37,924 nucleotides of DNA. Source: Lachnospiraceae bacterium (lineage in GTDB: Bacteria > Bacillota > Clostridia > Lachnospirales > Lachnospiraceae). Made by a program: the position numbers and the translations under genes. The stretch covers positions 1-37,924 of the forward strand of contig JAIEEY010000459.1 of the NCBI GenBank assembly GCA_029067205.1, written 5' to 3'. Positions 31,498-37,924 of this stretch are shown here, piece by piece; position 1 is the stretch's first letter, and each line of letters begins with the position of its first letter. The notes below the pieces were generated by a model. That model did not search any database. It was given only the letters and a program-made list of their open reading frames with translations, and was not told the DNA's origin.

Positions 31498-32598
31498 TCA
31501 AGAATCTATCGCCTCAATTATTACCCCATGTGCTATACCTGGTACATTTTGTCCCTCGTTGAACGATGTCTTATTGAGCAGCGCTCCCGTTGGCACAAAT
31601 AACACACGTTTCCATTCTCCCTTTGCAAGTTTTGGCAATATATGAGCAGACAGTACAACCGCAGAACAACCACAGCCACTCCCTCCTGCATGCACATCCT
31701 GTTTCTCTGTATCATAGATCAACAATCCGCAATCATAATGCCTGTCACTGATATCGATTTTCTCCTGTGACAACAGACTAAATAGCGCCTGTTGTCCGAC
31801 ACTGCCGAGATCTCCGGTAAAGATTGCATCATAGTCCTGCGGTTTTCTGCCAAAATCTTTCAGATTTGTCGCAATTGTCCACGCCGCGGCCGGCGCCATT
31901 GCACACCCCATATTAAAAGAATCCTTGATGCCAAAGTCCTCTATCCGCCCTACCGTAACGCCCGTTATGCCTATTCTTTTCTGGTATTTTCCCTCATATT
32001 CATTTTTGATGGTTTTCCCGGATATCGATTTGCTTGATGCGTTTACATTCTGCAGCAGAAATGCAGCACTGCCTGTCACCGTCCATGATGCGTACAGCGG
32101 TCTCTGCCCACCGTATTCGAGTGGATAGCGAAATTCTTTCTGCGCACTTGCAAAATGACTTGATGTCAGACTTATAACACGGTCTGCATAACCTGCTGCC
32201 ACACTCATGCTTCCCAGACACAGCGATTCCCCGCAAGTGGAACACGCGCCGTAAAGCCCAAACAATGGAATATTGTAGTCCACCAGACCAAACGAGCTCG
32301 CTATATTCTGTCCCAGAAGATCCCCAGCGTACAAAAACCGAATATCACCTGTCTCGGCACATGTTTTGGACAGTGTAAGTGCCACTGCCTCCTTCTGAAG
32401 CGCACTTTCCGCCTTTTCCCACGAGTCTTCGCCAAACATATCATTCTTGTCATCGCTCACCTTGTCAAAGCTTCCCGCAAGCGGTCCCTCGTCCTCCATC
32501 TGTCCTACGATCGAACCACTTCCCATGATCAATACCGGACTGCCATATGCAACGCTTGATGTTCCAAGTGCCTTGTTTTTTGATGTATTATTTTCCAC
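31498..32598 (-). CDS. spoVAD: Stage V sporulation protein AD (SpoVAD)
   Basis: A 366-residue protein with a thiolase-like fold, part of the SpoVA dipicolinic acid channel. Markers are PVLIMGSGSIVGQMEDEGPL (N-terminal strand and loop), FGLYGACSTCGESLCLGSMS (thiolase-like Cys region, C119 and C122), SSHFASAQKEFRYPLEYGGQ, GCAMAPAAAWTIATNLKDFG, and VHAGGSGCGCSAVVLSAHIL. The start is GTG at 32598 with AGGAGG seven bases upstream. No other spoVA gene adjoins it. It is probably expressed in the forespore, but I could not assign a sigma-G promoter. Confidence 0.95.
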   Translation of the reverse strand: MENNTSKNKALGTSSVAYGSPVLIMGSGSIVGQMEDEGPLAGSFDKVSDDKNDMFGEDSWEKAESALQKEAVALTLSKTCAETGDIRFLYAGDLLGQNIASSFGLVDYNIPLFGLYGACSTCGESLCLGSMSVAAGYADRVISLTSSHFASAQKEFRYPLEYGGQRPLYASWTVTGSAAFLLQNVNASSKSISGKTIKNEYEGKYQKRIGITGVTVGRIEDFGIKDSFNMGCAMAPAAAWTIATNLKDFGRKPQDYDAIFTGDLGSVGQQALFSLLSQEKIDISDRHYDCGLLIYDTEKQDVHAGGSGCGCSAVVLSAHILPKLAKGEWKRVLFVPTGALLNKTSFNEGQNVPGIAHGVIIEAIDS

Positions 32599-32671
32599 TT
32601 GATCGCCTCCTGTTTTTATCTCATTTTCCTATTACGTAGTTTTTCTTGGAAAGCGTAAAATTATGTATTAC

Positions 32672-32702
32672 AAAAAAAGACACCTCTTATGAGATGTCTT
32701 TC
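32672..32702 (-). terminator. Rho-independent terminator after the Uma2 gene
   Basis: On the minus strand AAGACATCTC-ATAA-GAGGTGTCTT forms a 10-bp stem with one G-T pair, directly followed by seven T residues. It ends the trpS-Uma2 transcript before spoVAD. Confidence 0.85.
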
Positions 32703-32708
32703 GAAACT

Positions 32709-33266
32709 TTATTCAACTCCTTCAAATATTTCCGCCAATGTCATTTTGATATGCGGAAAAACCCTTAATGTTATTTCCGTTTCTGCATTGTAATATTCTT
32801 CCTCGATATCATCTTGTAATATATAGTTCTGATTTAGACTATATTCTCCATCTTCAAGATAGTAAATCTCAACAGCCCGCTCTTTGGGAGATATAATCCA
32901 TAACTCCTCCACACCAGAGCTTTCATAGATACCTTTTTTTTCCACTCGGTCTCTCTTTGTCGAGGAAGGACTCAACGTCTCCACAACAAATTTGGGAATA
33001 CCGCTGTACACTCCCCCTTTCAAATACTTGCGATCACAGATAATCATAAGATCAGGGCACAGGTAATCATCATTCACATCTGGATGATATTTGAAATCAA
33101 GATTCTCCATTGAAACAATACACATGCTATCTTTTAATCCATGTTTAATTATTGCAAAGATATTGCCATTGATCATACCATGCCGAAAATGCGGCGATGG
33201 CGACATATCATAAATAACGCCATTTATTTTTTCCTCTCTGACACGGTCCCTTACTGCAAGTCCCAT
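32709..33266 (-). CDS. Uma2 family (DUF820) endonuclease-like protein
   Basis: A 185-residue PD-(D/E)XK-fold protein of the Uma2 family. The core is CPDLMIICDRKYLKGGVYSG, then PKFVVETLSPSSTKRDRVEK with the E-x-x-S-x-x-(T)-x-x-x-D pattern, and KKGIYESSGVEELWIISPKE. These fit the catalytic D...E-x-x...K(R) layout. The N-terminal INGVIYDMSPSPHFRHGMIN is typical too. Function is unproven; many act as single genes in cyanobacteria and clostridia. It begins 35 bases after the trpS stop and ends at a terminator. Confidence 0.92.
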   Translation of the reverse strand: MGLAVRDRVREEKINGVIYDMSPSPHFRHGMINGNIFAIIKHGLKDSMCIVSMENLDFKYHPDVNDDYLCPDLMIICDRKYLKGGVYSGIPKFVVETLSPSSTKRDRVEKKGIYESSGVEELWIISPKERAVEIYYLEDGEYSLNQNYILQDDIEEEYYNAETEITLRVFPHIKMTLAEIFEGVE

Positions 33267-33301
33267 ACAATTACATCCCCTCTATAAAAGTTAAAATAAC
33301 A

Positions 33302-34396
33302 CTATCTCTTATACTTCTCACACTGCGCCTTGATCAGCTCCATATCTTCAAAATAGTCAATTTTCATAGCATGCTTTACTTCCGAGAGTGTCCGCGCTGC
33401 CACTTCCCGTGCTGCATCAGAACCCTTCTTGAGGATATTATATATCTCAGGAATGTCCTTCTCATACTCGTCGCGTCTTTTCCTGATTGGCTCGAGTTCC
33501 TCCTGTATGATATTGTTCAAAAATTTCTTGACCTTCACATCGCCGAGACCGCCTTTTGTGTAATGTCCTTTCATCTCATCGAGATTTGCATAATCAGGGC
33601 AATACCGCTCAAAATGTTCATCGCGAGCAAATGCATCAAGATAGGTAAACACGGTGTTTCCCTCAAGATGTCCGGGATCGCTGACCTGCAGATGCAGGGG
33701 ATCTGTGTACATACTCATAATCTTAGTCCGCACCTCATCTGCGCTGTCCGCGAGGTAGATGCAGTTTCCAAGCGATTTGCTCATCTTTGCCTTTCCGTCT
33801 GTTCCGGGCAGCCGCTTGCACGCCTCCGCCTCCGGTATCAGTGCCTTGGGATCCACAAGTACTGGATTCTCTGGCGCATACACAGAATTAAACTTATGCA
33901 CAATCTCCTTCGTCTGCTCTATCATTGGAAGCTGGTCCTCCCCAACAGGAACCACATTTGCCTTACAGAACGTAATATCCGCTGCCTGACTGATCGGATA
34001 TGTAAAAAAACCAACCGGAATACTTGCCTCGAAATTTCTAAGCTGTATCTCGCTCTTTACCGTTGGATTCCTCTGAAGCCGGGAAACTGTTACAAGGTTC
34101 ATATAGTAAAATGTAAGCTCTGTGAGCTCTGATATCTGTGATTGTATAAAGAGCGTAGATTTTGCCGGATCCAGTCCTGCTGACAGGTAATCCAGTGCTA
34201 CTTCAATGATATTCTGTCTGACCTTTTCTGGATTGTCAATATTGTCAGTAAGTGCCTGCGCATCTGCAATCATAATGTAAATCTTGTCGTATTCCCCAGA
34301 ATTCTGCAGTTCCACTCTTCGCCTAAGGGAGCCCACATAATGTCCAATGTGAAGTCTCCCTGTAGGTCTGTCACCTGTTAAAATTATATTGCTCAT
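33302..34396 (-). CDS. trpS: Tryptophanyl-tRNA synthetase
   Basis: A 364-residue class Ic aminoacyl-tRNA synthetase. The HIGH motif is at residues 16-19 ([17 protein letters not shown]) and KMSKS at 204-208 ([13 protein letters not shown]). The tryptophan-binding region includes [20 protein letters not shown] and the [17 protein letters not shown] stretch. The form RPTGxLHxGHYVGSL with a shorter N-terminus matches the clostridial type. It lies 37 bases after the TPR-DUF4125 gene, with no room for a T-box leader. Confidence 0.96.
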   Translation of the reverse strand: MSNIILTGDRPTGRLHIGHYVGSLRRRVELQNSGEYDKIYIMIADAQALTDNIDNPEKVRQNIIEVALDYLSAGLDPAKSTLFIQSQISELTELTFYYMNLVTVSRLQRNPTVKSEIQLRNFEASIPVGFFTYPISQAADITFCKANVVPVGEDQLPMIEQTKEIVHKFNSVYAPENPVLVDPKALIPEAEACKRLPGTDGKAKMSKSLGNCIYLADSADEVRTKIMSMYTDPLHLQVSDPGHLEGNTVFTYLDAFARDEHFERYCPDYANLDEMKGHYTKGGLGDVKVKKFLNNIIQEELEPIRKRRDEYEKDIPEIYNILKKGSDAAREVAARTLSEVKHAMKIDYFEDMELIKAQCEKYKR

Positions 34397-34433
34397 CTTT
34401 TCATAACCTCCATTTTATCATACCCTGCAAGTA

Positions 34434-37190
34434 TCATTTTGTTTTCGCAATGCTTGCCGCTTCCAAATCCTGATATCCATAAAAACGGACTGTATTTTCC
34501 ATGATCTCGCGCGCCACATTTCTGCCTTCCTGTGCATGTGCCACGATATACCGCCCATACATCTCCAGCATTCTGTCCGAATAGGTACCGAGTTCCCCCC
34601 TCAGATACGTCTCATAGGACGTGTCATACGCAAGATCCTCTGACGTGTGTATCCTGCGGGCATCATCCGCTAAATTGGGGTACTCTGCTGCAAACTCCTC
34701 CATCCACTTGACTTGCAGCCCAATCACCTGCTCCATGACTGCCTTCTTCTCCTCTGAGACAGGCGGCAGCTGGTCTGCAAATACGGCATACTCGAATGGT
34801 GCCGTTGACTCCATCATGCGGGCATATTTCTCTTCTATCATATTCCTGCCTTTCGCATAATTTGTCTTAAATTCATACAAATACTGCAGCAGCATATCCT
34901 CCGTCCATGTCATATACTGGCTCATGCGCATGACCTTGAAGGTGGGCCAATTGTTCTGACAGCTTGCCCTGCCGCCCTCATTCTGCACCTTGTCAAATGC
35001 CTCGAACTCAGCCTTTGCTATGGACAGTGAGAGTGCTGTGATCACTGGCGTGTTCGCGACAATTGCGGTCAGCAGCGCATCACTTTTCGCCGTGAGTTCC
35101 TTTGTGCAGGCATCCAGATACAGATCACATTTTCCGACCATATCTTTTTTCTCAAGTTCATTTGCAAAGATTACGGCAAGGGATTCAATCGCAGTTGTAA
35201 GCTCTGTCTCATGTGCCTGGTCTACTGGAAGCAGACTGACTCTCTCCACCAGCTCTGCCACGCACAGCTGCCCCATGTTTTCTCCACTGATGACCATCTG
35301 CGGATTATTTGGCATCCCCTTAAACAGCCACTTATCATGTGGTGCATATGTTCTATTTAACAGGTAATACAATTTCATTGCCTGTTTTGCGCACTCCGCC
35401 TTTGCCAGCTCTGCCGCCACAAACTGTCCCCGCATGCGCATGCGGGGCAGATTATACTGTCCGCTCTGTGAAAAAAGTGCACAGGTCTGCGCAATCTTCC
35501 GATACCAGACAGCCTTGGGATAATAATCCATCAGCATATCCCGATACATTGTAAAGATTCCCTCATCATCGCGGAATACTTCGCCATTCACTGCCGCCGC
35601 AAGTGCATAATCGTGCACCGCAAGCCAGCTCTTAATGGTATCCATGGTCTCCTTGCCAGACACTGTAGCTTCCTGATTGCGTGCGAGCATTCCCACGAGA
35701 TTATAGCCAAGTATATTTTTATAAAAATCCTCGATGATCATGACACCACAACGATCCCTGCCATGAAATGTCTCGATTCTGTCAATCCCCATAAAGCTTC
35801 TGGGCAGCTGTTCATAAGCCTCCTGAAGCTCCTCACCGATCTGTTCATATATCTTCTTCGTAACCCACATCACAAAACGCGGACCATAGTCGTGATCCTG
35901 TGATAAAATATCATCATATCCAAAACAGTCAGACCCCTTTCCCACAAGTCCCACCGCAATGACAGATTCATAGGCGCGAAATTTCTCTGCGATCATTGGT
36001 CTGCCATACTCTTCATAGAAAAGACGGCATAATTCCAGCCCTGTGATTTCGGGCTTGAGATCTTCTACGAAATGCTCCGTGACTTCCTCTGATTTTTCTG
36101 GCGCGTTTTCCTCATGAATCTGTGCACTTTCCGCCACTATAGCTTCCTCGTTTACCATTTCCTCAATCACAGGTTCTTCGATTATCGTGTTCTCTATCTG
36201 GGGTTCTTCTGTTACTGCTTCCTCTGACACACTTTCCTCGCCTGCCTCTGACGCTTCTGCTTCTCCCACACTCATTTCCGGCACTTCTGTGCTTGTAGGC
36301 TCTTCTGGCACAGTCTCCTCTATTCCAAGCTCTTCTCCAGTCTCTTTTACTGCATTCTCTGCCGATGTAGGTTCTTCTGGTGCCGAGGCGACCTCCTCTA
36401 TTTTATTTCTTATAATTCCGATATTATCGCTCAGCCTTTGATACTGTATATTGTCTGTACCAAGGTATTTTGCCACGCAATCCCTGCTCTTTTCCATAAC
36501 CTGCAAGGCATTGGCATAGTCCTTATCCATATAATACAGACTGCCCAAAGCTGATAAAGCTGCACTGTAATGGGCATCGTCCACACCGAGCTTCTCAAAG
36601 ATGCGGATTGCCTCCTCCGCCCTTGCCTTCGCCTCTTCGTCCTGTCCAAGCTCGATGCAAGTATTTGCAAGATTTGCCTGTGTAACCGCCACCTCAAATT
36701 GCTTATCTGGTTTATGCGTCACAATATACAGCGCATTCACGAGCTGATCTTTCGCAGACGCAAAATCATTCATTTCCTGATACAGCAGACTCAGATTGTT
36801 ATAAAAATTTGCAAAATACATGTCATCCTCGTCAAGCTGTGCCACATAGATTGGTTTCACCTGATTGTACAGCTCCAATGACTCCTGCAGCAAACCCGCT
36901 GCACGGTGGGCATTTGCAGCGTTTAACAGTGTAGTCGCATAGGGAATTGTATCCTGTATCCCCATATCATCCATGAGCGCGATCGCCTTATGACAGTTAT
37001 CAATCGAAAGGTCATACTGACCTGTCTCCCTGTAAAATCCAATAATCTCGTTGTAAAGAGTCAGCAGTACATCCTCCGCCCCTTCCTCGATGGCCTGCAC
37101 AATATGTGACTCCAAAAACTGTGGTATCTCGTCTATTTTCTCCCGTGCAAAGAGCGCGTCAAGCTCCTCTGTTACCTGAATTATGTCCAT
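34434..37190 (-). CDS. TPR-DUF4037-DUF4125 fusion protein
   Basis: A 918-residue cytoplasmic protein with three parts. Residues 1-265 are TPR repeats (YATTLLNAANAHRAAGLLQE, FYNNLSLLYQEMNDFASAKD, SALGSLYYMDKDYANALQVM). Residues 266-380 form an acidic Glu/Pro linker. Residues 385-690 resemble DUF4037, a nucleotidyltransferase-like fold: GLVGKGSDCFGYDDILSQDH has the G-S (419-420) and D-x-D (D432, D434) pattern. Residues 720-915 fit DUF4125, with NNWPTFKVMRMSQYMTWTED then EEKYARMMESTAPFEY. The start follows GAGG with a short gap; the methyltransferase lies 10 bases upstream. Activity is unknown. Confidence 0.85.
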   Translation of the reverse strand: MDIIQVTEELDALFAREKIDEIPQFLESHIVQAIEEGAEDVLLTLYNEIIGFYRETGQYDLSIDNCHKAIALMDDMGIQDTIPYATTLLNAANAHRAAGLLQESLELYNQVKPIYVAQLDEDDMYFANFYNNLSLLYQEMNDFASAKDQLVNALYIVTHKPDKQFEVAVTQANLANTCIELGQDEEAKARAEEAIRIFEKLGVDDAHYSAALSALGSLYYMDKDYANALQVMEKSRDCVAKYLGTDNIQYQRLSDNIGIIRNKIEEVASAPEEPTSAENAVKETGEELGIEETVPEEPTSTEVPEMSVGEAEASEAGEESVSEEAVTEEPQIENTIIEEPVIEEMVNEEAIVAESAQIHEENAPEKSEEVTEHFVEDLKPEITGLELCRLFYEEYGRPMIAEKFRAYESVIAVGLVGKGSDCFGYDDILSQDHDYGPRFVMWVTKKIYEQIGEELQEAYEQLPRSFMGIDRIETFHGRDRCGVMIIEDFYKNILGYNLVGMLARNQEATVSGKETMDTIKSWLAVHDYALAAAVNGEVFRDDEGIFTMYRDMLMDYYPKAVWYRKIAQTCALFSQSGQYNLPRMRMRGQFVAAELAKAECAKQAMKLYYLLNRTYAPHDKWLFKGMPNNPQMVISGENMGQLCVAELVERVSLLPVDQAHETELTTAIESLAVIFANELEKKDMVGKCDLYLDACTKELTAKSDALLTAIVANTPVITALSLSIAKAEFEAFDKVQNEGGRASCQNNWPTFKVMRMSQYMTWTEDMLLQYLYEFKTNYAKGRNMIEEKYARMMESTAPFEYAVFADQLPPVSEEKKAVMEQVIGLQVKWMEEFAAEYPNLADDARRIHTSEDLAYDTSYETYLRGELGTYSDRMLEMYGRYIVAHAQEGRNVAREIMENTVRFYGYQDLEAASIAKTK

Positions 37191-37200
37191 ATTGTCCTCC

Positions 37201-37924
37201 TCACTTTATTTTTCTCAATATATCTGTTGTATGCGCCCCCGCCCCAATCAGGTCAGCCCGCTCACAGACTGCCATCTGATAACGGACAAACGCCTCAAAT
37301 TCTTCTTCACTGAGCTGGTTCAAAAAAGGCCTGATGTAATTTGCCGGTCCGTCAGGCGATATAATCTGAATCCGTTCCAGTCCTTCCGCCTCATTCAGGG
37401 CATTGATCTCTTCCATGCGCATATAATCATAGAGCTTACTCGGTGTCGATATCGTCTGAAAATCATCCGTAAAGCGCTTCTGCTCCATACATTCAAGCAC
37501 ATGTCGCTCCTTAAAACCATATGTGATGACACTATACTCATTCATACAGTACGCCACCAGGATTACACCACCCGGCTTCGTGACGCGCTTTGCCTCGCGG
37601 AGCGCCTGTCTCTTGTCCTCAAACCCAAATAAATGATACATCGGACCAAACAAAAGCGTCACATCAAAGCTGTTATTTGCAAGCTTTTTCAGATTAAGGG
37701 CATTTCCCTGCATCGCCTTGACACTGCTTGCCTTCTTTTTCAGGATACCCAGATTGTACCTGACAAGCTCCACCGCCGTGACATCATACCCTTCTTCTGC
37801 CAGCGCCACACTATAACGTCCAGTTCCTGCACCAATATCCAAAAGCTTGATCTGGCTTCTGACAGCTTCATCCATCTCACAGTCGGATCCTGCCTCCTCT
37901 GTGAGTCTCACAGCTGCTTCATCC
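37201..37924 (-). CDS. Class I SAM-dependent methyltransferase, N-terminus cut by window edge
   Basis: At least 236 residues are seen. The SAM-binding motif I is LLDIGAGTGRYSVALAEEGY, then VTAVELVRYNLGILKKK (motif II acidic end), FDVTLLFGPMYHLFGFEDK (motif IV-like, GPMYH) and KPGGVILVAYCMNEYSVITY. These define the Rossmann-fold methyltransferase superfamily. The reading frame continues to the right edge without a stop and lacks the usual N-terminal helices, so the true start probably lies beyond the window; a GTG at 37911 is possible but weak. It is 10 bases before the TPR-DUF4037-DUF4125 gene. The substrate is unknown. Confidence 0.9.
   Translation of the reverse strand, partial: DEAAVRLTEEAGSDCEMDEAVRSQIKLLDIGAGTGRYSVALAEEGYDVTAVELVRYNLGILKKKASSVKAMQGNALNLKKLANNSFDVTLLFGPMYHLFGFEDKRQALREAKRVTKPGGVILVAYCMNEYSVITYGFKERHVLECMEQKRFTDDFQTISTPSKLYDYMRMEEINALNEAEGLERIQIISPDGPANYIRPFLNQLSEEEFEAFVRYQMAVCERADLIGAGAHTTDILRKIK

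Noticed and set aside
33371..34132. 253-codon plus-strand open frame
   Set aside because: Antisense to trpS, with no ribosome binding site or recognisable motif.
34397..34433. T-box leader of trpS
   Set aside because: Only 37 bases separate trpS from the preceding gene; no specifier loop or antiterminator can fit.

Overview
The window reads as chromosomal DNA of an anaerobic, probably spore-forming Firmicute of the Lachnospiraceae type. Supporting evidence is a two-domain rubrerythrin, the spore genes spoVAD and spoVAE, a cyclic arginine pathway using ArgJ, DUF5721-type and DUF4037/DUF4125 proteins, strong AGGAGG ribosome binding sites with several TTG/GTG starts, and moderate GC. No rRNA, tRNA or CRISPR array was seen.

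Layout. (1) 1-3.4 kb is decayed accessory DNA: a frameshifted AAA+ ATPase running off the left edge, a wrecked secreted-protein gene, and between them an insertion (1044-2797) with 19-bp terminal inverted repeats and flanking TA dinucleotides that carries one intact CoiA-like gene. (2) 3.6-6.7 kb: rubrerythrin, a remnant of an AAA/PD-(D/E)XK gene, then a MarR regulator and MATE efflux pump in one unit with a promoter and palindromic operator. (3) 6.7-13 kb, minus strand: sbcD-sbcC (SbcC unusually long), a collapsed AAA/PD-(D/E)XK gene, and a small DMT transporter. (4) 13.6-15.1 kb: an orphan membrane-anchored solute-binding protein. (5) 15.3-25.9 kb: the arginine region, argJ-(SUKH-like)-argB-argD on the minus strand and argG plus a DUF1294 gene on the plus strand. 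A block of seven small minus-strand genes (zinc-ribbon, Imm47-like, GNAT, DUF4304-like and unknown proteins) lies between argJ and argG and looks like an orphan immunity-protein array. The argG side and the array share a divergent control region rich in ARG-box-like sites. (6) 25.9-31.2 kb: a small hypothetical, an orphan LytTR response regulator, DegV, a DUF5721-like gene, SpoVAE, shikimate kinase, RidA and two hypotheticals. (7) 31.5-37.9 kb, minus strand: spoVAD, then an apparent operon of methyltransferase, TPR-DUF4037-DUF4125 fusion, trpS and Uma2 ending at a good intrinsic terminator.

The most interesting signals are the TA-flanked CoiA-like element and its palindromic short relatives, the immunity-like array embedded in the arginine genes under arg-box-like control, and the TPR-nucleotidyltransferase-like-DUF4125 fusion. 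All functional claims for these are inferences from sequence read by eye.
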